DNA of 64,000 nucleotides from Pseudomonadota bacterium (GTDB lineage: Bacteria > Pseudomonadota > Gammaproteobacteria > Burkholderiales > Burkholderiaceae_B), in contig JAEXOO010000035.1 in the NCBI GenBank assembly GCA_023439305.1, positions 124,001 through 188,000 on the forward strand, written 5' to 3'. Position numbers and translations under genes: made by a program. The first letter of the stretch is position 1. Every line of letters begins with the position of its first letter. The notes beneath the pieces are model-generated. The model ran no database searches. It was not told where the DNA came from and saw only the letters and a list, made by a program, of their open reading frames with translations. Shown piece after piece: positions 26,795 to 34,620 of the stretch.

Positions 26795-29449
26795 ATGTCT
26801 CAGTCCTCTGCCCTCGCCCCCCTGAACATCAACGGCCGCGATCTGCGCTATGTGCCCATTGCCGACATACCCGGCATCGACACGCTGCCCTATTCGCTGC
26901 GCGTGCTGCTGGAGAACCTCTGTAGGCAAAAAACCGTTCGCGGCGCCGACGTGGATGAAGAAATCCGCTCGCTGCTCGAACGCAAGGTGGGCGATGGCAT
27001 CACCTTTTATCCGGCGCGCGTCTTCGGCCAGGACATCCTGGGTCTGGTCATGCTGCTGGACATGGCGGCCCTGCGCGAAGGCGTCCAGGCCGCCGGCGGC
27101 GACGCCAGCCGCGTACGCCCGCAAGTGCCGATCGACGTCATCATCGACCACTCTTTGCAAGTGGACAGCTGGGCCAACCCGCAAGCTGCCGACATCAATC
27201 TGGCGCGCGAGTACCAGCGCAACGGCGAACGCTTCGCCTTTCTGCGCTGGTGTTCCAGCAATTTCGACGGCGTGAAGGTCGTGCCGCCGGGCAAGGGCAT
27301 CATGCACCAGCTCCACATCGAACACATCGGCCAGGTCGTCTGGGCTGAGCAGGACGACGGCGGCGAGCTGATCTACCCCGACAGTTGTGTCGGTACGGAC
27401 AGCCACACGCCCATGGTCAACGGCCTGGGCATTCTGGGCTGGGGCGTGGGCGGCATCGAGGCCGAGGCCGTCATGGTCGGCCTGCCGGTCGCCATCGCCC
27501 TGCCGGCGGTAGTGGGTATCGAGCTGACCGGCGCGCTGCCGGACGGCGTGCTGCCGACCGACCTGGTGCTGGTCATCACCCAGAAGCTGCGCGAACTGGG
27601 CGTAGTGGGTAAATTCGTGGAGTTTTTCGGCCCTAGCGTGGATCAGCTGTCACTGGGCGACCGCGGCATGATCGCCAATATGGCCCCCGAATACGGCGCC
27701 ACCGCCGTGTTCTTCCCCATTGACCAGGCCGCCCTGAACTACATGCACATGACAGGCCGCCCCCAAGAGCAGATCGACCTGGTCGAACAGTACAGCAAAA
27801 CGCAGAAGCTGTGGCGCGACCCGCAAGCGCCCGCTCCAGTCTACGATGCCGTCCTGAAGTTGGACCTGAGCAGCATCAAACCCAGCCTGGCCGGCCCCAG
27901 CAACCCCGAAGACCATCTGGATCTGGATACCGCTGCCCAGCAGTTCCCCGCCCATCATCAGAAAATCGCCGGCCGCCCTTATGACCCGCAACGCGCCATC
28001 CCCGTGGAAGGCGAAGACTACGCTCTGCACGACGGCGATGTGGTCATTGCCGCGATCACGTCCTGTACCAATACTGCCAACCCCGCCAATATGATGGCCG
28101 CCGGTCTGCTGGCGCGCAATGCCGTCGCACGCGGCCTGCGCAGCAAGCCCTGGGTCAAGACCTCGTTGGTGCCGGGCAGCCAGGTCACCGCCGACGTGCT
28201 GCTGCGCGCCGACCTGCAAGACGGCCTGGATGCGCTGGGCTTTAACATCGCCGGATTCGGCTGCACGACCTGCAACGGCGGCTCCGGTCCGCTGCCGCCC
28301 AATATCGTCCAGGCCATCGAGTCGGAAAAACTGGTGGCCGCCGCCGTCCTGTCGGGTAACCGCAACTTCGAAGGCCGCATCCACGCCAATGTGCGCGCCG
28401 CCTACCTGGCCTCGCCCGCGCTGGTCGTGGCCTACGCCCTGGCCGGCAATATGAACGTGGACCTGACCCGTGAACCGCTGGGCCAGGACGATCAGGGCAA
28501 GGACGTCTACCTGAGCGACATCTGGCCCAAGGCCGCCGAAGTCCAGCAGGCCATCCATGGCGCCTACGAGCGAGACTTGTTCATCGAGCGCTACGCCGAG
28601 CTGTACGACGGCGGCCAGCCCTGGGATGCCTTGGCGCGCGAAAGCAACGGCGGCCACTACCCCTGGGAAGCGGACAGCACCTACATCCGCAAGCCGCCCT
28701 ACTTCGACGGCCTGCAGCGCGAGCCCGCCCCCGTGGCCAATCTGCGCGGACTGCGCCCGCTGGCCATTCTGGGCGACTCCATCACCACCGACCATATTTC
28801 CCCGTCCGGCTCCATCAGCCTGGGCACGCCGGCGGCCGACTTCCTGTTGTCCAAGGGCGTGGCCCAGAAAGACTTCAACAACTACACCACGCGTCGTGCC
28901 AACCACGAAGTGGTCAAGCGCGCGACCTTTGCCAACATTCGGCTGCGCAACAAGATCGTCCCCGGCGTGGAAGGCGGGGTGACCAAGGTCATGCCCGAGG
29001 GCGAAGTCATGCGCATCTTCGAAGCGGCGCAGACCTACCAGGAGCGTCAAGTGCCGCTGCTGGTCATCGCCGGCAAGAACTACGGCTGCGGTTCATCACG
29101 CGACTCGGCCGCCAAGGGACCGGCACTGCTGGGTGTGAAGGCGGTGGTGGCGGAAGGCTTCGAGCGCATTCACCGCACCAACCTGGTGGGCATGGGCGTT
29201 CTGCCGCTGCAATTCCAGGACGGCGTCAATGCCGACACACTGGGCCTGGACGGCAGCGAAGTCTTCGAGGTTCAGGGACTGGAAGAAAACCTGGGCGTGC
29301 GTTCGCGGGCGGACCTGATCGTGCAGCGTCTGGACGGCAGCCGCCAGACCGTGCCGGTCACCGTGCGTCTGGATACGATGGAAGATGTAGAGTACTGGCG
29401 CCACGGCGGCATTCTGCCGCGCGTGTGGCGCTCCTACCTGCAAAGCTGA
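26795..29449 (+). CDS. Aconitate hydratase (AcnA-type; possible 2-methylaconitate role)
   Basis: This 884-aa protein has a full aconitase A layout. The [4Fe-4S] ligands are C424 (SCTNTANPANM) and C490/C493 (FGCTTCNGGSGPL). There is a substrate-binding VGTDSHTPMVNGLG segment and a C-terminal swivel domain with ILGDSITTDHISP and GSSRDSAAKGP. The ATG at 26795 is chosen over upstream in-frame codons because SALAPLNINGRDLRYV is the normal N-terminus. It interconverts citrate and isocitrate through cis-aconitate. FGCTTCNGGSG differs slightly from the classical AcnA GCTTCIGNSG, and pairing with prpF raises the possibility of 2-methylcitrate use. No prpB or prpC is seen nearby. Confidence 0.9.
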   Translation: MSQSSALAPLNINGRDLRYVPIADIPGIDTLPYSLRVLLENLCRQKTVRGADVDEEIRSLLERKVGDGITFYPARVFGQDILGLVMLLDMAALREGVQAAGGDASRVRPQVPIDVIIDHSLQVDSWANPQAADINLAREYQRNGERFAFLRWCSSNFDGVKVVPPGKGIMHQLHIEHIGQVVWAEQDDGGELIYPDSCVGTDSHTPMVNGLGILGWGVGGIEAEAVMVGLPVAIALPAVVGIELTGALPDGVLPTDLVLVITQKLRELGVVGKFVEFFGPSVDQLSLGDRGMIANMAPEYGATAVFFPIDQAALNYMHMTGRPQEQIDLVEQYSKTQKLWRDPQAPAPVYDAVLKLDLSSIKPSLAGPSNPEDHLDLDTAAQQFPAHHQKIAGRPYDPQRAIPVEGEDYALHDGDVVIAAITSCTNTANPANMMAAGLLARNAVARGLRSKPWVKTSLVPGSQVTADVLLRADLQDGLDALGFNIAGFGCTTCNGGSGPLPPNIVQAIESEKLVAAAVLSGNRNFEGRIHANVRAAYLASPALVVAYALAGNMNVDLTREPLGQDDQGKDVYLSDIWPKAAEVQQAIHGAYERDLFIERYAELYDGGQPWDALARESNGGHYPWEADSTYIRKPPYFDGLQREPAPVANLRGLRPLAILGDSITTDHISPSGSISLGTPAADFLLSKGVAQKDFNNYTTRRANHEVVKRATFANIRLRNKIVPGVEGGVTKVMPEGEVMRIFEAAQTYQERQVPLLVIAGKNYGCGSSRDSAAKGPALLGVKAVVAEGFERIHRTNLVGMGVLPLQFQDGVNADTLGLDGSEVFEVQGLEENLGVRSRADLIVQRLDGSRQTVPVTVRLDTMEDVEYWRHGGILPRVWRSYLQS

Positions 29450-29486
29450 TCGCTGCGCCCGCTCGCGGCCGGCCGTTCACACAGGA

Positions 29487-30017
29487 TCAAACGCCAGGGT
29501 GCAAGCCCTGGCGTTCCTGTTTCAGTTCCTGCAGCCAGTGTTCGATGCGCGCAATCGCATAGTCGGCGCTTTGGCGACGGATTTCATCGCGGCTGCCGTC
29601 AAAGACAATGGTTTCGGTATACACCACCACGGGGTCGAACTTGTCGCGCGGCTTGAACAGCCAGGCATAGCATTGCGTCCCCTTACGAATGCGGGGCGCA
29701 GCCGTGTCATCGGCCACCCCCGTATTGGCAATGATCAGGGTGGCCGGGGTCAGCGCCGCCGCCCCCTTGGCCATGGCGCGCGCCACTGCCTCACTGGTCA
29801 GATTGTTGGAGGCCAGCACGGCCTGATCCACGCCCAGGCAGCGGTACTTGGCCTGCGGCGAATAGGTCACAAATGCGCAGTCCAGCAAGCCACCTGCGCC
29901 CGGCTGATCCGCCAGGGTGGAGGCGATCAGCCCCGCCGTGCAGGACTCCGCGGTGGCGATCGACCACTGCGCGTCGATCAGGGTTTTAACAATACGGGCA
30001 AGATCCGATTCTGTCAT
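29487..30017 (-). CDS. CinA C-terminal domain protein, NMN amidohydrolase (PncC-type)
   Basis: This 176-aa stand-alone CinA domain has the catalytic-site signature TAESCTAGLIASTLADQPGA near residue 22, FVTYSPQAK near 49, and ANTGVADDTAAPRIRKGTQCYAWL near 97. PncC enzymes deamidate nicotinamide mononucleotide to nicotinate mononucleotide and recycle the by-product of NAD-dependent DNA ligase. Usual copies are ~160 aa and the motif is GAIGYSN-like; the family identity is good and the activity is inferred. Its 3' end contains the hairpin that faces the convergent aconitase gene. Confidence 0.85.
   Translation of the reverse strand: MTESDLARIVKTLIDAQWSIATAESCTAGLIASTLADQPGAGGLLDCAFVTYSPQAKYRCLGVDQAVLASNNLTSEAVARAMAKGAAALTPATLIIANTGVADDTAAPRIRKGTQCYAWLFKPRDKFDPVVVYTETIVFDGSRDEIRRQSADYAIARIEHWLQELKQERQGLHPGV
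29490..29515 (+). terminator. Hairpin after the aconitase gene, inside the 3' end of the CinA-like gene
   Basis: AACGCCAGGG (29490-29499) pairs perfectly with CCCTGGCGTT (29506-29515) across a 6-base loop, then CCTGTTTC. It lies 40 bases after the aconitase stop and overlaps codons of the convergent gene. The U-run is weak. Confidence 0.5.
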
Positions 30018-30100
30018 GACGCACCCCCTTATCGGCGAAACAAGGAATGCTTATTCAAACATAAAGGTCGTCGGGACGATACCCGGAATGTAAGCAGGTT

Positions 30101-30568
30101 CTACGGGACATCAAACAAACCCGCAGCGTCGCCAGCCCCCTGCCCCAGATTGCGTCCCAATACCTGGAAGCAGCGCAGTGCAGCCTGCATGTCCTGCGGG
30201 TCCATGCCCTCGAACAGACGAACCCGCAACTGACGCAGCAGCTCCAGGACATGATCATGGAACTCGCGCCCCTTGTCCGTCAGGCGTATCAAGCGGGCGC
30301 GCCTGTCCTGCTCATCCGGCACCCGCTCGACCAGACCGCTGGCCTGCAACTGGTCGATGACGCGCACCAGCGTCGGCCCTTCCAGTCGCATCATCTGCGC
30401 CAATTGTCCCTGCCGGGTCTGGTTGCCCAGTTGCGCCAGATACCGGATAGGCAGCACGGTCGCCTCGGACACGCCGTACTGGCGCAAGGCCAGATCCAGC
30501 TCGCGACGATACAGTCGGGCCAGCACGACCAGCGACAGGCCGAATTGCTCTTCCAACGACGGTTCCAT
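30101..30568 (-). CDS. MarR family transcriptional regulator
   Basis: This 155-aa winged-helix protein has recognition helix region QGQLAQMMRLEGPTLVRVIDQL and the wing motif VPDEQDRRARLIRLTDKG (the family's DxRD-type wing). The ATG at 30568 overlaps the stop of the FUSC transporter gene by one base (TGATG) with GGAGG 6 bases before; a GTG at 30571 is the alternative. It forms an operon with the FUSC gene and probably represses it until an aromatic or phenolic inducer binds, the common logic of MarR-efflux pairs. A palindromic candidate operator precedes the operon. Confidence 0.9.
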   Translation of the reverse strand: MEPSLEEQFGLSLVVLARLYRRELDLALRQYGVSEATVLPIRYLAQLGNQTRQGQLAQMMRLEGPTLVRVIDQLQASGLVERVPDEQDRRARLIRLTDKGREFHDHVLELLRQLRVRLFEGMDPQDMQAALRCFQVLGRNLGQGAGDAAGLFDVP

Positions 30569-32487
30569 CACACGCCTCCAGCCACAACCGCCCTGTCCTG
30601 AGCGGGGTAGGCATAATCCAACAGCGCCTGCGCGCCGTCCAGCGCGTCGGCCACATCCAGCACGGCGCCGGCCAGCACCGGTTCCATCCCTTCGCGGGCC
30701 AGGCGCGCCAATTGATTGGCAACTTCACGCGGCTGCAGCTCAAAGCCGTCCAGCAGGATGCAGACATGCTGCACGCAAGACTGCTGCTGCGGTCCTATCG
30801 ATGCCAAACGCTGCAAGGCCACAATGCCGTAGCCCAGATTGATCAAGGACACCACGCCGCGCGGCGCCTCCGCCCCCATCCATTGCAGCAAACGCACCAG
30901 CTGGCGCGCCGCCCGGCTGCGCCAGGCCTGCACATGACGCGGCGGCTGAGTCCGAATCAAGGGGTAGATCTCGCGCACCAGACGGCGCGCCAGCACCCGT
31001 CCGCGCACATGCGTGCGGCGCGGCAAGAAATAAAAAGCAGTGCAGACGACGGCGGAGCCGGCAATCAAGGCGGCCGAGCCCTGCACAATGGCCGGCAGCG
31101 TCACCGCCGCCATGCCGGCCTGACTGGCCAACTGGAAACACATATTGGCATCCAGCGCCCACAGCGAGGTAGGCCGGTTGGCGCGCGCCAGACCACCCAC
31201 CACCATGAAGGGCAGCACCGAGACGATGATCTGCCAATCCTGGGTCAAGTGGGGCTGCAGCGCGTAGCGATATAGCCCGGCCACGCAGGCGCCCACGGTA
31301 ATGCCGATGAAGATATAGCGCGCCATCAACTGAGGCCGGGGCATGGAACCCAGAATCATGGAAAAAATACACACGCCGATGGCGGCCAGTTCCAACACCG
31401 GACTGCCCAAGGCATAAGCCCCGGCCCCCGCCACCAAGCCCGCCGCCCCGGAAATCGCGCCGGTGCGCAACGCCAGCGGCCAATCCACAGCCGCCGCCGG
31501 AAGCCGTAGCGCGCGAACGCGCCGCTGCAGTTGTTCAGGACGCGGAGCAAACAAGCCTTGCTGGGCGCGTCGAATCTGGCCCATGGCGCGCCGCAGACGC
31601 GCCAGGCTGACAGCGCCGGCGGCATGATCGGCCCGCTTTTCAAGTACGCCCAGTTCACGCCCTTCCTGCAAGGCCTGGGCCTGATCCAGCAAATCCGGCG
31701 CATAGGCTGCATGACAGCTCAGGCCACGCGCACGCTGGCGAGCGATCACCTGGCTGGCGGCGACCAGTTCAATCGCGGCATACAACAAGGCATCCACATA
31801 GGGAATGCGCCGATAGGCGTCCAGCGACCCAGCCGCCGTCAGGCGGGCCTGCGCGTCCAGTTCGCAGATTTCCTGCACGACGCGTGCGCTCAGATTCTTG
31901 TCCGGCTCCTGAAAATTCGGCCCAAGATTGTGCGCCGCCAGTCGCAAGGCATCGGCCGCCAACTGACGGACGCGCTCATAATACTCGGCGCGCCGGCTGT
32001 GAGGCGTCGCCCAACCCGAAATCAGCGTCGCCACCAGCACACCGATAATGGTGCACTCCACCCGCGACAAGGCCAGATCAAACGAAGTGTCCGGCGCCAG
32101 CACCGACGGCAGCACCACCACCGCCGTGGTAATCCCCGCCAACATGGGTAGATAACTATGCGCGCCGCGCAGCACATGCGTCAGTGCAGAACCCGCCGCA
32201 ACGACTAGCGCCATGCACAGCAATTGCAGATAGGGATCGGGCAGATGCAAAAACGCCAGCCCCAGCGCCGCACCCAGCAAAGTGCCGCCAATACGGAACA
32301 CAGCGCGTTCATAGATCAAGCCGCGGGACGCCTGCGAAATCACCCACACCGGCATGGCCGCCCAATAAGGGTTGTCCACACCCAACAGCACCGCGATCGT
32401 AAAAGACAGCCAGGCAGCCAGCGCCAAACGCAAGCCCTGCCCAAGCGACGCCCGATCCAGCTGGATCAGCTTGGAAGAAACAGACAT
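30568..32487 (-). CDS. FUSC family efflux transporter (fusaric acid resistance/AaeB-like)
   Basis: This 639-aa protein has two groups of membrane helices (about 15-165 and 345-500) flanking cytoplasmic helical regions. Typical segments are GLRLALAAWLSFTIAVLLG, NPYWAAMPVWVIS, GTLLGAALGLAFL, and in the second half ARYIFIGITVGACVAG. FUSC proteins export aromatic carboxylic acids and related toxic anions at the inner membrane. It is first in a two-gene operon with the MarR regulator. No HlyD-type adaptor or outer-membrane gene is attached, unlike the second FUSC operon in this window. Confidence 0.9.
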   Translation of the reverse strand: MSVSSKLIQLDRASLGQGLRLALAAWLSFTIAVLLGVDNPYWAAMPVWVISQASRGLIYERAVFRIGGTLLGAALGLAFLHLPDPYLQLLCMALVVAAGSALTHVLRGAHSYLPMLAGITTAVVVLPSVLAPDTSFDLALSRVECTIIGVLVATLISGWATPHSRRAEYYERVRQLAADALRLAAHNLGPNFQEPDKNLSARVVQEICELDAQARLTAAGSLDAYRRIPYVDALLYAAIELVAASQVIARQRARGLSCHAAYAPDLLDQAQALQEGRELGVLEKRADHAAGAVSLARLRRAMGQIRRAQQGLFAPRPEQLQRRVRALRLPAAAVDWPLALRTGAISGAAGLVAGAGAYALGSPVLELAAIGVCIFSMILGSMPRPQLMARYIFIGITVGACVAGLYRYALQPHLTQDWQIIVSVLPFMVVGGLARANRPTSLWALDANMCFQLASQAGMAAVTLPAIVQGSAALIAGSAVVCTAFYFLPRRTHVRGRVLARRLVREIYPLIRTQPPRHVQAWRSRAARQLVRLLQWMGAEAPRGVVSLINLGYGIVALQRLASIGPQQQSCVQHVCILLDGFELQPREVANQLARLAREGMEPVLAGAVLDVADALDGAQALLDYAYPAQDRAVVAGGV

Positions 32488-32517
32488 GAAGAAGATAGAG
32501 AGCTAAAGCTTGATTAT

Positions 32518-32538
32518 ATAGTTAGCTTGGCTATCTAT
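32518..32538. promoter_or_regulatory. Palindromic operator candidate for the MarR protein
   Basis: ATAGTTAGC (32518-32526) and GCTATCTAT (32530-32538) form a 9-3-9 inverted repeat with one mismatch, directly upstream of a minus-strand TATAAT (plus-strand 32513-32518) serving the FUSC-MarR operon. MarR dimers usually bind 16-20-bp palindromes placed exactly like this. Confidence 0.6.
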
Positions 32539-32612
32539 CTAAATGCATGTTCGTAACAAATTGAGACTTTGGTGGGGGGGTGGAGTGGCGTGTTTCGACC
32601 CGAAGCCACCAA

Positions 32613-33122
32613 TCATTTAGGCATGGTGAATGCCTGATGGTAGGTGACCGTACCGGTTGGCAGGGCTTGCCCGAACGACATTGCCATGAAGTATTCGGGA
32701 GGTACATCTGGCAGGACAAGCCTGACTTCGTTCTTGAACCCGAATCGCCGGTAGTAGGACGGGTCACCAAGGACAACGCAGCCCGATGCCCCCTGTTCAG
32801 AAAGCCTCGCTAGCGCCTCGCGCATCAGTTGGGAACCAATGCCGCGTCCCTGCCATTTGGGGATGACTGAAACAGGGCCAATCCCGAACCATCCTGAGGC
32901 GCCATCGGATATGGAAACCGGTGAAACCGCGACATTCCCAACTATAGCTCCATCCATTTCAGCAAGCAGGGAAATGGTTAACGCGCCACCATCACGCAGT
33001 GCGGCAAGAATAAACTGTTCGTTGTGACTCGTATGAGGTGCATCGAGAAATGCTGACTGCGTTACAGCCTCAATAGCCGCAACATCTTCCAGCGCTTCGG
33101 GACGTATGATTAGCTTGCTCAT
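32613..33122 (-). CDS. GNAT family N-acetyltransferase (YhbS-like)
   Basis: This 169-aa protein has N-terminal LIIRPEALEDVAAIEAVTQSAF, the acetyl-CoA pyrophosphate loop in VIPKWQGRGIGSQLMREAL (Q/RxxGxG/A), and the YhbS-type GDPSYYRRFGF segment near 120. The acceptor substrate is unknown. Base composition is visibly lower in GC than the neighbours. A minus-strand TATACT (33129-33134) lies only 6 bases before the ATG and no Shine-Dalgarno is present, so translation may be leaderless. Monocistronic. Confidence 0.88.
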   Translation of the reverse strand: MSKLIIRPEALEDVAAIEAVTQSAFLDAPHTSHNEQFILAALRDGGALTISLLAEMDGAIVGNVAVSPVSISDGASGWFGIGPVSVIPKWQGRGIGSQLMREALARLSEQGASGCVVLGDPSYYRRFGFKNEVRLVLPDVPPEYFMAMSFGQALPTGTVTYHQAFTMPK

Positions 33123-33185
33123 AAGACTAGTATAAAAGGCAATGGTGCTTCTAGCTGCAAGCAGCCCCTAATTACTCCCCAAAAC

Positions 33186-33929
33186 CTACAAAAGATTCAA
33201 TCCACCATCCGACAGCAAAACCTCGCCTGTCAAATAGGTGGATTCAATCAGCATAGATACCGCTTGGGCAATATCTTCAGGAGTGGCCGCGCGCCGCATG
33301 GGGGCTCGTTCTTGCCACAACTGCTGGGCCTGGGTCCAGTCTGCGGTCATGGGTGTGTCCACCAATCCTGGCGCAATCGCGTTCACACGGATATCGGGGG
33401 CAAGCGAAACGGCCAGTAAGCGTGTGGCATGATTCAGCGCCGCTTTCGTCGCGGCGTAGGGAATGGACGCCCCTTTGGGACGGACTCCGGCGTGCGAACT
33501 GATATTGATCACGCAGGCCGGCGCTCCGTGGGCAGCGGATGCCCGCAATGCGGCCTCGGCCTCGGCGATGATGCGAAACGGTGCAATGACGTTGACCTCG
33601 TGCAGTTCGCGCCAAACATCAGGCGTGGCGGCCATCAGATCAGCATGGGGAATCACGCGACTGATTCCGGCATTGTTCACGATGACGTCCAGACGGCCCC
33701 ATTGGGCGACTGCTTGTTGCACCAGCCGGATGCGATCTTCATCATCTGCAAGGTCTGCTTGAATATAAGCGGCCAAACCCAACTCCCACGCCAGGGCGAC
33801 TCCTGCATCGACAGAACTGCGGGAATGCAGAATGATGGCGTAGCCGTCTTTGGACAGCCGGCGCGCTATTGCTTCACCGATTCCTGAAGTCGATCCAGTC
33901 ACTAAGGCAACACGCTGAGCTTGGCGCAT
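33186..33929 (-). CDS. Short-chain dehydrogenase/reductase (3-oxoacyl-ACP-reductase-like)
   Basis: This 247-aa classical SDR has TGSTSGIGEAIARRL, ADLADDEDR, IVNNAGISR, NISSHAGVRPKG, the catalytic YAATK and a C-terminal LSDGGLNLL. The start is uncertain. The ATG at 33929 gives the normal short N-terminus before the cofactor motif; an ATG at 33980 would add 17 residues, and neither has a good ribosome site. The substrate cannot be deduced. The gene stands alone between two acetyltransferases. Confidence 0.85.
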   Translation of the reverse strand: MRQAQRVALVTGSTSGIGEAIARRLSKDGYAIILHSRSSVDAGVALAWELGLAAYIQADLADDEDRIRLVQQAVAQWGRLDVIVNNAGISRVIPHADLMAATPDVWRELHEVNVIAPFRIIAEAEAALRASAAHGAPACVINISSHAGVRPKGASIPYAATKAALNHATRLLAVSLAPDIRVNAIAPGLVDTPMTADWTQAQQLWQERAPMRRAATPEDIAQAVSMLIESTYLTGEVLLSDGGLNLL

Positions 33930-34007
33930 AAGGAAGTCAAAGCCGTTAAGAATGGCCTCTATTCTACATACGGGATTCATGCCGCATCGCCAAGATGCAC
34001 GGGTCGA

Positions 34008-34466
34008 TTATTGTGCGTCTTTATCCGCCCCCAATTTCATCATGACATGCTCAATCCCCGCATCGTCAAACACGCCGCCATACTCGACAAAACCGCGTTT
34101 TCTATAAAAGTCCATGGCCTGGCACTGGGCGGCCAGGTGCAGTTCGGCATGCCCGGCCTGCCAGCCCAATTCAATCAAGCGATCCAGCATGCGCCGGCCC
34201 AGGCCGCTGCCGCGCCACTCTTGGACGACGGCCAGTCGACCGATGTGGCCGTTGGCCAGCAGGCGGCCGGTGGCCACCGGCTGCTCATCGTCGTCGTAAG
34301 CCACGACGTGCGTGCTGACAGGGTCGTGCTGGTCCACTTCCTCGTCCAGCGGCACGCGCTGTTCTTGCACAAAAACCGGCAGGCGCACGCACAAGGCGTC
34401 TTCACTCAAGGCGTCCCACTGTCCTGTCTGCAGGCGTAGCGCCTGCGCTTGTTGTGTGTTTTTCAT
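34008..34466 (-). CDS. GNAT family N-acetyltransferase (ElaA/YjcF-like)
   Basis: This 152-aa protein has VRLPVFVQEQRVPLDEEVDQHD near residue 28, the signature start of the ElaA/YjcF subgroup. It then has GRLLANGHIGRLAVVQEWRG-type beta strands, the acetyl-CoA loop SGLGRRML, and FYRKRGF near 118. The acceptor is unknown. Single gene, divergent from the FMN glutamate-synthase-like gene. Confidence 0.88.
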   Translation of the reverse strand: MKNTQQAQALRLQTGQWDALSEDALCVRLPVFVQEQRVPLDEEVDQHDPVSTHVVAYDDDEQPVATGRLLANGHIGRLAVVQEWRGSGLGRRMLDRLIELGWQAGHAELHLAAQCQAMDFYRKRGFVEYGGVFDDAGIEHVMMKLGADKDAQ

Positions 34467-34620
34467 GGCTGGGGCGTGGCGGCGCAGGCACGGCGAGTAA
34501 GCACGCTGTCAGCGACAAAGCGTGGTCAAACCGTACTGCACCGTTCTATGATGTGATGGTCCTGGCGCCCTATCCCCTACAGGCAGGGCGCCTGTCGTGT
34601 TCCTTTTTGCAGGAGTCATT

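Noticed and set aside
26795..29449. AcnD (2-methylcitrate dehydratase) rather than AcnA
   Set aside because: The N-terminus (LPYSLRVLLENL) and GCTTCNGGSG are AcnA-like overall; the AcnD assignment would need an alignment, so only a possible role is noted.
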